Positions 34,617 through 45,929 of a stretch of DNA of 64,000 nucleotides are shown here, piece after piece (position 1 is the stretch's first letter; each line of letters opens with the position of its first letter). The DNA comes from Rapana venosa. Lineage: Eukaryota; Mollusca; Gastropoda; Neogastropoda; Muricidae. The notes under the pieces were generated by a model, which worked only from the letters and a program-made list of their open reading frames with translations, did not search any database and was not told the DNA's origin. The position numbers and the translations under genes are program-made. The stretch spans positions 12,990,695 through 13,054,694 of the forward strand of contig CM054158.1 in assembly GCA_028751875.1 (NCBI GenBank). The letters are read 5' to 3'.

Positions 34617-35285
34617 TGTTACAATTAAGAGGAATGAATGCAAGGAAAGAATGATCATGACGTGCGTGGTTAGCGTGTGTGTCGGTGTATCGTGATGATA
34701 ATTTTGGAAGGTGTAGCAATTGCAATAGCCATTACTCTTGTTCTGTTGTTTGATTGGTAGAAAAGTCTTGGTACGATGACGTAGGGCTGATAGGAAAACA
34801 CGTCATTAAAACGTCATTGCTATAAGATCCGTATCACAAAAAATAAACGGTGTTGGGTCTATCAGTGATTTTAGCGGTCGGGAGTTTGGGGAGTGGAAAG
34901 TTTTAGGTTGGAACATGAGTGTGCGTTGAAGTTTGGTACTCGGTGTTGGATTAGAAGAAAAGTGATAGTAGTGTTGTGTGTTCCTGTGGGATTTTCATTG
35001 ATAGACAATTGATGTCCAATTGAAAAGAGAACCTTGGAACAAACCTGGGAGTTGGAAGCTAGTTCGTATAATTTTATTTTTTTCATTTGAGAATTAAAAC
35101 TTTATATTCGTTTGAACTTCAAGATCTGGTGTATTTTTGGTTACTGTGGATGAAGGTCTGATACTTAAAAATCAACGAACCTGGAAGATTTGCTATCACA
35201 TTGCTATATCTGCCTGTCAGCTCTGTTGAGTAGTGTGTTAATAGGTTATCTTCCATTGTTACACCACGTAACATATGACGTGACA
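34617..35285 (+). repeat. 5' LTR
   Basis: TG...CA ends. It has a TATA-like CTATAAGA near 34820 and AATAAA at 34842, so promoter and poly(A) signals are close together as in a compact LTR. Confidence 0.92.
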
Positions 35286-35287
35286 TT

Positions 35288-35305
35288 TGGGGGCCAGCCG
35301 GGATT
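35288..35305 (+). promoter_or_regulatory. Primer binding site, tRNA-Pro-like
   Basis: TGGGGGCCAGCCGGGATT lies two bases after the 5' LTR. It matches the complement of a tRNA-Pro 3' end at both ends (TGGGGGC and CCGGGAT), with a short mismatch or one-base deletion between. Confidence 0.6.
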
Positions 35306-35636
35306 TTTTACGTCGGATGTCTTTATTTAGTGACTGTGCACTTGGACTGGAGTTTTAAACGAACTGTTTAGGGTTTAAGTCGCGCTAGATCTACAAAGTT
35401 GAAATAGTGCGTAAGAACTCTGTGACAAGTGAGACGGACTCAGTAAAAGGACATTGCGATTAAGTGTCGAGCAGATCTAGGCTAGTTAAATGAACTGTCG
35501 CCCGTGACTGTAAGAATTTTTTTTGGAGCACGTTGTGCAGATCTAGGAGTATCTAGAGAGAGATAGCTGCCTTTGACTGTAGTGTTGTATTGAGTGCATT
35601 GTTCCGGAGACTGTTTGCCGTCAAAACTTTGTCAAG

Positions 35637-36939
35637 ATGGAATTTGTGAAGATTGGAAAGGAACTAGGCTTGACAGGTGAAGATCTTAAGAAATACGTTG
35701 ATGAGCAAGAAAGAAAACAGCAAGAAAGAGAAGAGCGAGCTGAAGAGAGAAATCTAAAGAAATTACAATTGGAGATTGAAGAGAGAGAGAGAGAGAGTCA
35801 AAGACAATACCAAGAGAGAGAGAAACAAAGAGAATATGAAATACGAATGGCTGAACTGAGATCAGGAAATGGTGAATCTATTGCACAGACAGAAGTTCAT
35901 ATCGCCAAGAGACCTCGTCTCCTGCATTTGTAGATGAGAAGGACAACATTGATAGCTACTTAGAGCGCTTTGAACGCCATGCTAAAGCCATGAAATGGCC
36001 AGGAGATCAGTGGGCCACGGACTTGGGTGCTCTCTTGACTGGTCATGCCCTGGAAGTATACTCCGGGACTGTCCCGAGAAGATGCTGACGACTATGAGAA
36101 ACTGAAATCCGCACTGCTTCGCAGGCTACGATTTCTCAGAGCAAGGCTTCCAGAAACGTTTCGTTCCAGTAGACCAGAGAAGAAGAGAGTCTGCTCAGTT
36201 TCTGACGAGAATCCAGAACTACCTTGAAAGATGGGTGGAGTTGGCTGATAAAAATAAAGACTATGAAGGCTTATCTTACCTGGTCCTGAAAGAGCAATTC
36301 ATTGACTCCTGTCCGAGAGACCTGCAATCGTTCCTGCTTCAAGAAAAAGACCAAAGCCTAAAATCTCTCACTGAAGCGGCACAGAGGTTCCTGGAGTCTC
36401 AGCATCGGAGCTTTGACGCCAAACCAAAGCCGGTAACACTGCAGACTGACAAATTGAGACCAGTGCAGGGTTTCAACCAGATCGGATCACCAGTGAAGTG
36501 TTTCAACTGTAGACGACTGGGCCACAAAGCTGTTGAATGTAGAGCTCCAAAGAAAGCCAGCTCACAAAATGTCAAACCAGAAGAACGAAAGTTCCAAGGC
36601 CAGTTTGGAAACAGAAGAAACGTGACGTCTGCAAACGTCGCCATCAGAGAAGGGAGTCACAACCAATGTCAAAATCAGAACTGGAGTGAAGGACAGGAAA
36701 AACCAGAAAAGCATGAAGCAGTTATGTGCGCATTTGTAAACCGAAACGAAAGTGACTTGAGCACAATGCCAGTGGTAAAAGGGCTCTATGATAGCAAAGA
36801 GGTAAATGTGTTGAGAGATACTGGATGCAGTGGCGTCATAATCAGAAAAGACCTTGTGCCAGGGGAACAGTTCACCGGAAAAAAAGGGTTTTTCCTGAGA
36901 TGTGTGCATGGACATGTTGAATCGGTTCCCCACTGCTGA
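35637..36939 (+). pseudogene. Gag-like region with CCHC knuckle, frameshifted
   Basis: An ATG at 35637 opens a charged coiled-coil N-terminus (EERNLKKLQLEIEERE). The frame closes at 35933 and the capsid-like part continues in other frames (DSYLERFERHAKAMKWPG near 35950). A third frame from 36235 contains FIDSCPRDLQSFLL and a CFNCRRLGHKAVEC zinc knuckle at 36499-36540 that would bind RNA. At least two frameshifts break it. This is an element-encoded, inactive reading as sequenced. Confidence 0.8.
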
Positions 36940-37090
36940 CATCGAGGTCTCAACACCATTCTTTGTTGGGAAAGTGAATGCACTATGCCTCCCCAATCCC
37001 CCCAATGATGTCATCATGGGCCCAATATTGATGGTGCCAGAGCAGCAAACAATCCTGACCACGAGTGGGGGCACACCTGTGCTGTGACAA
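36790..37090 (+). pseudogene. Aspartic protease region of the LTR element
   Basis: LRDTGCSGVIIRKDL carries the retropepsin catalytic DTG at 36817-36825 (with Cys-Ser after it). A frameshift near 36910 moves the rest (NRFPTADIEVSTPFFVGKVN, PNDVIMGPIL) to another frame, ending near 37088. Confidence 0.7.
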
Positions 37091-37289
37091 CGCGTGCTCA
37101 GGCCAAGGAGGAGAAAAAGAAAATGACTCCACTGAAAGTGAGTGAGCCACAGGGATTCCTGACATCAACAGAGAGAAACTCATTCAGTCCCAGCAATCTG
37201 CCCCTTCTCTGGAGAAGTACAACAACAAGGCAAACACTGTGACCAGAGAAAACGCAGAAGTGTCTTTTGGAAAAAGAAAGGGGGTAAAT

Positions 37290-38548
37290 GTACAGACTGT
37301 TTAAAAAAACTGAGTGGAGGCCAAACTGTACGACAAATTCTTGTGCCAGCAGATCTGCGTACCCCAGTGATGAAGTTGGCTCATGAATCCATTTTCGGAG
37401 GTCACAGGGGAATCAAAAAGACAACGGACAAGATCATGGCTGCCTTCTACTGGCCAGGTGTTCATGGTGATGTGGCACGCTTCTGCAGATCCTGTGATGT
37501 GTGCCAGAAGACGGAACCCAAAGGAAAGACTCCGAAGGTGCCACTAGAGAAGATGCCGTTGGTGGATCGACCGTTCAAGAGAGTGGCCATTCGACCTGAT
37601 CGGAGAGATCAAACCCGCCAGTGATCAGGACACCGCTACATCCTCACGTTGATAGACTACGCGACTAGGTACCCTGAGGCAGTTCCGCTGAAACGCATCG
37701 ACACAGAGACTGTAGCAGAGACATTGGTGGACTTATTCAGCAGACTGGGTGTGCCTGACGAGATCTTGAGTGACTTAGGGACTCAGTTTGTGAGTGACTG
37801 CATGAAAGAAGTTGCTCGTCTCCTCAGCATCCGGCAGTTGACCACCACTCCTTACCATCCGATGTGCAACGGCCTGGTAGAAAAGTACAACGGTACACTG
37901 AAGACAATGCTGAAGAAACTGTGTGCGGACCAACCTCGACAGTGGCACCGCTTCATCAACTCCCTGTTGTTCGCTTACCGGGAGGTGCCTCAAGAATCAA
38001 CTGGATTCTCCCCCTTTGAACTCCTGTATGGCAGGACTGTGCGTGGGCCTATGCATATCCTAAAGGAGCTGTGGACGAAGGAAATGGAGTCCCCAGAGGT
38101 CAAGAACAGCTACCAGTACGTAGTCGAGCTACGTAAACGCCTTGAGGACACCCTGCAGTTGGCCAGGAGGGAGCTAGAGAAATCCCAAGGCAAGAGCAAG
38201 CACTACTACGACCGAAAGACGAAAGTCAGGAGATTCGTGGCAGGGGACAAAGTGCTTGTCCTGCTTCCCTCTGATCACAACAAGCTGCTGATGCAGTGGA
38301 AAGGACCTTACCCTGTTGAGGCTGTCAAGGGACTGAACGACTATGGTGTGAAAATCAAGGGCAAGCAGAAGATTCTTCACGCCAACCTCCTGAAGAAATA
38401 CACTGAACGTGAACTGGACGAGGGCACCACTAACGCACAGGTAGATGAGATTCATGAGTGGGCTCCCTACAACTCCTGTGAGACTTTTAATGAACCCATC
38501 GACGAAGAATCAGTGAACGATGAGGAGCTCCTGGAGTTCAGTGACTGA
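37290..38548 (+). pseudogene. Integrase of the LTR element, one frameshift
   Basis: An HHCC zinc-binding part lies at 37343-37600 (HESIFGGHRGIKKTTDK, then CRSCDVCQKTEPKG). After a break near 37620 the catalytic core at 37649-38100 has LIDYATRYPEAV, LSDLGTQFVSD and NGLVEKYNGTLK, supplying the D, D and E. FAYREVPQESTGFSPFELLY is the typical C-terminal core. A chromo-like or SH3-like tail follows (DKVLVLLPSDHNKLLMQWKG). The frame stops at 38546-38548, before RT. Confidence 0.88.
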
Positions 38549-38559
38549 GATCTCAAGAG

Positions 38560-39960
38560 ACTGTAGATTGTGTTGCGCTAGGACCCCAGCTGGTCAGTAA
38601 ACAGCAAACTGATGCTCGAGATCTCCTGAACGAGTACTCGGAGTTATTCACTGAGTTCCCAGGAAAGACTAACCTGGTCCAGCATGATATCAAACTGACG
38701 TCTTCGACACCTGTCAGGTCCAAACGTATCCTATGCCTTACGCCACCAGAGAGTCGCTGAAAGGAGATATTCAAGAAAGCTGAAGTTGGGTGTGATACGC
38801 GAGTCCACTGGATCTCCTTACGCATCTCCAGTTGTCGTCGTCAAGAAAAAGGATGGTACCAACAGAGTGTGTATTGACTTTAGGCGACTAAACAAGCTGA
38901 CTCATCTTGATCCAGAGCCCATGCCGACAGCCACTGACCTGTTCCAAAGACTGAGTGGAAGTAAGATCTTCTCCAAGATAGACCTCAGCAAGGGATACTG
39001 GCAGGTCCCAAAACCGGAAGAAGACATTCCAAAGACGGCGTTCGTGACTCCAGACGGCACATATGAGTTCCTGCGCATGCCATTCGTTATGAAGAACTCT
39101 GGTGCAACTCTCAAACGGGGCATGAGAAAACTCCTGGGCAATATGGAAGGTGTCGTGGTATACTGGGACGATATCCTGATTCATTCAGAGACCTGGAGCC
39201 AGCACTTGGACATTCTTCGTGAAGTGTTAAAACGACTGTCAGGAGCACATCTGACGGCAAGACCAAGCAAGTGCATTATCGGGGCAGACAACATTGACTT
39301 CATTGGACATTCTCTCCAGGAAGGAGTGAAAGGGGTCCTTGAGGATAACGTGAAGAAGATCCTTGAAGCCCCACGTCCCATACAAAAAAACAGATGCGGT
39401 CCTTCCTTGGCATGGTGGTGGTTCTACAGGGAGTACATGCCCATTTTGCCACTGTGACTGCGCCGCTGACTGACCTGCTACGAAAAGGGAAGCCGAACCA
39501 GCTGGAGTGGGGAGAAGCGCAAGAGAGGGCCTTCAGCATCGTCAAGAAGTTTCCTGACCGAGGAGCCTGTGCTTCGGTTGCGGACCCTTCCAAGACGTTT
39601 GTGCTCGCTACCGACGCTTCTGACGAAGGTGTTGGTGCGGTCCTCATGCAGGAGCATGAGGGGAAGCTGTTCCCGGTGTCCTACGCCAGCAAGAAGCTGT
39701 CCCGTGCTGAGAGGAAGTACGCCACCATGGAGAAAGAGTGCCTAGCCATCGTGTGGGCCGTGCGCAAGTTTGAACTGTTTCTCCAGGGTGTGTGTTTTGT
39801 GTTGCGCACAGACCATTAACCTTTATCCTTTCTGAACTCTGCCAAATTCTTAAACAACAGGGTCATGCGTTGGGCCTTGTACCTTCAGAACTTTGACATG
39901 AAGGTTGAACATGTGAAAGGTACTGAAAATCATACCGCAGACTTTTTGAGCAGAATGTAA
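38560..39960 (+). pseudogene. RT and RNase H of the LTR element, frameshifted
   Basis: RT starts near 38600 and is open from 38786 (SPYASPVVVVKKKDGTNRVC, KIDLSKGYWQV). The catalytic box reads YWDD at 39161-39172 instead of the usual Y-V/I/M-DD. A seven-A run near 39385 and a GTGGTGG run near 39410 coincide with two frame changes. RNase H at 39595-39960 shows LATDASDEGVGAVLMQ and CLAIVWAVRKFELFL, with further breaks after 39819. The last codons end at TAA near 39958. Confidence 0.85.
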
Positions 39961-40103
39961 ATCCCTGGATTTGTGAGTTTGGGTTTAGGCTACTTATGGT
40001 TAGATATTCATTTGCCAGGGACATTACCTTTAGTTGTTTTATGTTCATTGTAAGAGTCATTCCCTTGAATTGTAAGTTTAGGAAATTTTGAGGAAAATTT
40101 CTT

Positions 40104-40113
40104 AAGTGGGGGG
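40104..40113 (+). promoter_or_regulatory. Polypurine tract
   Basis: AAGTGGGGGG just before the 3' LTR, in the place where plus-strand synthesis is primed. One pyrimidine interrupts it. Confidence 0.55.
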
Positions 40114-40116
40114 TTA

Positions 40117-40787
40117 TGTTACAATTAAGAGGAATGAATGCAAGGAAAGAATGATCATGACGTGCGTGGTTAGCGTGTGTGTCGGTGTATCGTGATGATA
40201 ATTTTGGAAGGTGTAGCAATTGCAATAGCCATTACTCTTGTTCTGTTGTTTGATTGGTAGAAAAGTCTTGGTACGATGACGTAGGGCTGATAGGAAAACA
40301 CGTCATTAAAACGTCATTGCTATAAGATCCGTATCACAAAAAATAAACGGTGTTGGGTCTATCAGTGATTTTAGCGGTCGGGAGTTTGGGGAGTGGAAAG
40401 TTTTAGGTTGGAACATGAGTGTGCGTTGAAGTTTGGTACTCGGTGTTGGATTAGAAGAAAAGTGATAGTAGTGTTGTGTGTTCCTGTGGGATTTTCATTG
40501 ATAGACAATTGATGTCCAATTGAAAAGAGAACCTTGGAACAAACCTGGGAGTTGGAAGCTAGTTCGTATAATTTTATTTTTTTCATTTGAGAATTAAAAC
40601 TTTATATTCGTTTGAACTTCAAGATCTGGTGTATTTTTGGTTACTGTGGATGAAGCGTCTGATACTTAAAAATCAACGAACCTGGAAGATTTGCTATCAC
40701 ATTGCTATATCTGCCTGTCAGCTCTGTTGAGTAGTGTGTTAATAGGTTATCTTCCCATTGTTACACCACGTAACATATGACGTGACA
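40117..40787 (+). repeat. 3' LTR
   Basis: Differs from the 5' LTR by an added C (GATGAAGCGTCTG) near 40656 and an added C (CTTCCCATTG) near 40755. Otherwise identical by eye. Confidence 0.92.
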
Positions 40788-40813
40788 GAGAGACACACAC
40801 ACAATTTTTTTTT

Positions 40814-40819
<6 letters not shown>

Positions 40820-40851
<32 letters not shown>

Positions 40852-41110
40852 GAGCGAGAGTGTGTGTGTGTGTGTGTGCGCCCCGCGCGTGTGTGTGGTG
40901 CTTTGTGTGTATGCGTGTGTGCTGTGTGTGTTTTGTGTGTGTGTATGCGTGTGTGTGCCAGAAAGGTGCAGAAAGGCGTGTGAGTGTGTGTGTACCAAAA
41001 AGGTGTGTGTATGGGTGCAAAGCGCACGTGTGTGTGTGTGTATGTGTGGTGTGTGTGTGTGTGCGCGCGCGCGCGCGTAAGTGTGTGTGTGTGTGCGTGC
41101 GTGCTTGTGT
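40820..41110. repeat. (GA)n and imperfect (GT)n
   Basis: (GA)n at 40820-40848, then GT-rich sequence with CGCG patches to about 41110. Confidence 0.9.
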
Positions 41111-41329
41111 GTGAGTAAGTGAATGAGTGTGAATGTGCATAGGTGAGTAAAGATGTCACAGCTGTTTGACTAATCTTCTTGACACCTCTTTGGCATAGTG
41201 GTATCAAATGATCACAGAGCTGGGTGTATTCCCCTGGAGCATGAAAAGAAGTGGGTTTTTTAATTACGGTATAAATGCTACTGGTGTTTTGTTTTCTCTT
41301 TATTTGTTTGTTTTTAGAGTAGGTGGGAT

Positions 41330-43064
41330 GGTTTGGGGGTGGGAAAAGGGAAATTTTTGGGTTTGGAAAAAAGGGTTTTTTTGAATTTTTTCCCCTTTTT
41401 TGGTTAAAAAAAGTTTTGGGGGGTTTTGTTTTTTTTTCTTGATAAAAATTTGTTAATTGAAAAACCTTAAAAACTGGGGTTGGGTTTCTTAATTTTTTTT
41501 TTTTTTTTTTGGTTTTTTAAAAAATTTTTGAACTTAAATTTGGTTTTTTTTTACTTAGGGCTTTTAAAAAAAATCAAAACCCGGGGGTTTTTTTCCCCTT
41601 TTCCCCCCTTTTTTTTGGTTCTTCCCTTTGTTACACCACTAAAAACCCCCCCTTTTTTTTTTTTTTTTTTTTAAAGGGGGGAGGGGGGGGAAAAAGGGGG
41701 TGGGGGGTTTTCGGGGGGGTTGGGGGGGTTTTTGGGTACGGGGGGGGGGTTTTTTTTTTAAATTTTCCAAAGAGGCAGAATTTGGGGGGAAAACCAAAAA
41801 GGGGTTGGGGGGGCCTTTTTGGGATTTTTTTGGGGGGGTTTTTAAAAATTTTTTTTTCCCTTTTTGGGGAAAGGAATTTAATGGAAAGGGGAAAATTAAA
41901 TTTTTAAAAACTTTTTTGAATCTTTGGGGTTCTTCCGGGGTTTTCCCTGGGGGGTTTTTTTTTTTTTGTATAAATTGCCCGGGGTTTTTTTTTCCCCTTT
42001 TTTTTTTTTTTTTTGGGGGAGGGGGGGGGAAAAGGGGGTTAACCCATTTGTTTTTTCCAAAAACCCCCCCCCCCCCCCTTTTCCATCATTTTTCTCCCCC
42101 CCCCCTTCCCCCAAAAAAAAAAAAAAAAGGGATAGAAAAAAAAAATTTTTTCTTTTTTCCTTTAAGGGGGAGAAAGGGTCCCCAAACTTAAAAATAAAAA
42201 TGAAATTTTCCCCCCGGGGGGGGACCCGAAGCCCCCACCCCCAACTTAAATCATCCCTCCCACCCCACCCTCCAGGGCCCCCCCCCAAAAAGAAAAAGAA
42301 AAAAAAAATGGTTATTTTTAAATTCCTTTTTTCCCGTTTTTTTAAAACCCCAAAAAAAATTTTAAAATTTTCCCCCGGGGGGAAAAACCAACCCTTTTTT
42401 TGCCCCCCCCTTTCCCCCATCTTCCCTCCACCCCCCTTTTTTTTTTTTTCCCCTTTTTTTCCCTTTCCCTTTTTTTTTTCCCCTTTGGCCTTTCCCCTTT
42501 TTCCAAAAATTTTTTGTAAGAATTTTTTAAAAATTTTGGGGGGTTTCCCCTAACCCTTTCCCAAAAAAATTTTCCCCTTCTACTTTCGAAAAAAAAGGGG
42601 AAGGGGGAAAACCCCAAAAATAAAAAAGAAAAAAAAAAAAATAAAAAAAAAAAAAAAATATTTTAAAAAAAAAAAAAAAATTTTTTTTTTTTTTTTCTTT
42701 TTTTTTTTTAAAAAAAAAATTTTTTAAGGGGGGGGGAACCAAAAAAAACCCTTTTTTTAATTTTTTAAAAAATTTAAAACCCAAAAAAAAAAAATAAAAA
42801 AAAAAAAAAAAATTTTTTAAAAATAAACCTTTTCCCCCCTTTTTTTTTTAAAAAAAAAAAAAATTTTTAAACTTTTTTTAAAAAAAAAAAAAAATTTTTT
42901 TAAAAAAAAAATTTAATTTACCGATAAAAAACACCTAAAAAAAAAAAAAAAAAAAAATTTTTTTTTAAAAAAAAAAAAATTTTAAAAAAAAAAAAAAAAA
43001 AAATTTTAAAAAAGGGAAAACCCTTAATTTTTTTTCCCCCAAAAAAATAAAAAAAAAAAAAACC

Positions 43065-43109
<45 letters not shown>

Positions 43110-45180
43110 CCAAAAAAAAAACCCCAAAAAAAAAAAAACCAAATTTTAAAAATAAACGAAAAAAAACCTAAGGAACCCCCCCCAAAACACGCCCAACAAC
43201 ATCCCCCCCAACCCTGGGAGGTTTGGGGGGGGAAAACCCGCCCCCCAAACAGCTTTATTTCGGGTTTAAGGATGGGTTCGTTTGGGGTTTCCCCCCAGAA
43301 AAAAGGACCCCGTGTAAAAAAATTTGGGGTTTTTTATAAAATTTTTTCCCTTTTCTTTTAAAATTTTTCGGGAAAATTGCCTTTTGGGGTGGGGAAAGAG
43401 CCCGGTTTTTTTTTTACCTGATTTTTTTTCCAAAGAGGGTTTTTTCCCAAAATTCCGGGCTTTTTTTGCTCTAAGGAACGTTTGGGGGTTTTTTTTTTAT
43501 ATTTGTCAAAAATTGTTGCCCCAAAAAAATTTTCCCCTTTAAAAATTTTGTCCAGAACATTTTTTGAATTTTTTTAAAAAAAAAAATTTTTTTTTTTTTT
43601 CAAAGGGTGCAGACCCGGTATTTTTTTTTTTTGGGTGCCCCTTTACCTTTCTTGAAATAGGGGGTTTTTTTTTGACCCTTTTTTCGGGGGGTTTTTTTTT
43701 TGGGTTTTTCCGGGTTTTTTTGGTTTTTTGGGGGTTTTTTTCTTGCTGGACAGGATCTGTTTGTTTAGAAATTTTGGAGAAAATGGGGGGGGGGGGGGGG
43801 GGGGGGGAAAAAAAAAAAAAAGGGGGAGGGGGGGGGGGGGAAAAAGGGAAAAAGAAAGAAAAAAAAAGGGGAAAAGAAAAAAGAAAAAAGTGAGGAGAAA
43901 TTTTTTTAAAAAAAAAAAACTGGGGCCTTACCCCCTTCTACTGTTTTTGTTTTCTATCCTTTCTTTTTATCTATGCTGTTTTACCTTCTAAATTTCCCTT
44001 TCAATTTTGGGTTTCTTTCTCAAAAACGGGCCCCTTTGGGAATTTTAACAAAAAAAAACCATATACTTGCTTTCCCTCCCAACAACCTCTATTTTTTGCG
44101 CGCTGCTGCCCTGCCCCCCCCACCCCTTTTAAAAAACACACACTACATCTTATTTAACTACTCTACTACTAACTTCTTATTCTTTTTCCTTTCTCCCCCC
44201 CTTCCCTCTTTTTTCCCCCTTCCTCCCCCCTTAACCCCCCACCCAAACCAACCTTGAGGGGGGGGGGCCCCCTTGGGGATCAATGCCCTCGTTAACGGTC
44301 GGAGGTCCCCGGGGGGCCCCACCCCCGCCCTGTTCCCCCCCAAGGGGGCCCCTGCTGCCAACTGTCCCCGCGCCCATCCAACGAGCGGGTTTTACAGACA
44401 CCCCACACTTCAATTCCCGTTTTTTTTAAATTCGGGCGTTTTTTCAGGCCGGAGAATAGGTTTTTTATAATAATGTTGCAGTGGTGGGCTGCATGTTAGT
44501 CTTTCGGATGAGACGGTACACCAAAACAAAACAGGTGGGAAAATATCGCGGCAAGAAGATTTGTACCTGGCGAAATTATGTAGACATGCAGACATTGATT
44601 GCTTTTAAAAGGGGGGTGTTTTCGGTATGCTAAAGCTCTCTCCGCAGGGGCGCTCCCGAATTTTTTACGCAGATAATCCCGGACCGATAGTTTTACTATT
44701 TAAACAGCATAAACACCCTCAAAGGGAGTTTGCAACCTGCATGTGTGTGTTGTGGTGGTTTTGTGGTTTTGTTTTGGGGTGTGTGTGGGGTGTGGTTGTG
44801 TGTGTGTGTGTGTGGTGCTCGGGTGTGGGGTTTCTGTGATTATATAGATATTCCTCAAAAGACAGTAAAAAACAGAATTTGGGGGTGTTTTGGGTAGGGG
44901 GTTATCAAATGATCAACAGCTTTTTTAAAAGAACCAACCAACAACTTTTTTTGTAGCTAAATGTTTAAATTCCCCCGGAATTAGTACTTGTAAAATTTTT
45001 GTTTTTTTTCCCCCAACTCAAATTTTTTCCTCCCTTGGCGTCTATTCCTACAACCCTTCATTTTATTTTTTTAAAAATTTACGAGTCTGCTATGGATTTT
45101 CCCTTTACAGCAAACCCATTCCGAGATTTCTTTAAAAAAACCCCCCCCCCCCCCCCCAAAAAAAAAAAAAAAAAAAAACT
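41330..45180. other. Homopolymer-rich block, probably degraded sequence
   Basis: Nearly 4 kb made of runs of A, T, G or C with almost no mixed words; around 42600-43140 it is mostly A and T runs. A few repeat words survive, such as CTTTCGGATGAGACGGTACA at 44502. The flanks are normal. As at 16240-19130, this looks like bad consensus. Poly-Phe, poly-Lys and poly-Gly frames here are not genes. Confidence 0.65.
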
Positions 45181-45239
45181 ACAATGCGGGAACGTGTGTG
45201 TTGTGTGTTGTGTTGTGTGTGTGGTGGTGTGTGTTGTGA

Positions 45240-45591
45240 GAGAAAGAGAGAGAGGGGTAGAAGAGAGAGAGCGAGAGAGGGAGAAAGAGGGAGAGAAAAG
45301 AAGGAGAGAGAGAGAGGAGAGAAGAAGAGAGAGAGAATGACAAAAGACAATGACAAATTCTTTTTTGTCGAGGATCATGAAAAACACCCCCGTGCTTTTT
45401 TTACAAAACCCGTCCCCGCCCTTTGGGATAATTGATAATAAATAAAAGAAAGCCCTTGCAATACACTCCACAGTATACGGAAAAATATCTATACAAAAAA
45501 ACCCCCCAAAAATACCGAAGTGAGAGAGAGAGAGAAAAAAAGAAAGAAAGAAAGAAAGGGGGAGAGAAGAGAGAGAGAAGAGAGAGAGAGA

Positions 45592-45640
<49 letters not shown>

Positions 45641-45920
45641 ACAAGTAAGAAAGAAAGCAAAAAAGAAAAAAACAGAAAAACCCAAAAGAGAAAATAGCAA
45701 AAAACCAAAGCAAAACAAAAGCGGCAACAACCCAAAAAGGGGAGGGGGACAAACCCATTTAAACCCCCCTCCAAAACCCCCCCCCAAACCAAAACCAAAA
45801 CAAACCAAAACAAAGCAAAAACCCCAATAATATAAAGGATAACAAACCACGTAAATAGTATCATTTTGGCTAACAAAAGAAACGTCAAAAATTCTTTGTG
45901 CTTTTATGGGGAACAAAACA
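45240..45920. repeat. (GA)n and repeat F copies
   Basis: GA-rich 45240-45335, then AATGACAAAAGACAATGACAA and the minus-strand SINE tail (TCGAGGATCATGAAAAACAC). A second GA-rich tract lies at 45520-45636, and the shared 20-mer AACCACGTAAATAGTATCAT at 45847. The order matches 8311-8760. Confidence 0.75.
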
Positions 45921-45929
45921 ATATAAAAC

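Larger units (their letters stand above)
34617..40787 (+). mobile_element. Ty3-type LTR retrotransposon with integrase before RT (Gmr1-like order)
   Basis: It is bounded by two LTRs of 669 and 671 bp that start TGTTACAATT and end GACGTGACA. By eye they differ by only two single-base indels. Target duplication GAGAG (34612-34616 and 40788-40792) lies in a GA tract, so the exact length is ambiguous. The internal order is Gag with a CCHC knuckle, protease, integrase, RT, RNase H, polypurine tract. Standard Ty3/mdg4 elements carry integrase last, and integrase before RT is the order described for Gmr1-like Ty3 elements. Coding frames are broken in many places. It sits in the metalloprotease intron in sense orientation. 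Confidence 0.92.

Noticed and set aside
35900..36235. Calling Gag as one intact gene
   Set aside because: Frame changes are required, so it is recorded as broken. No repaired reading is given.
41700..42553. Long Phe/Gly/Lys-rich open frames of 160-210 residues
   Set aside because: They lie in the homopolymer-rich block and have no protein-like composition.
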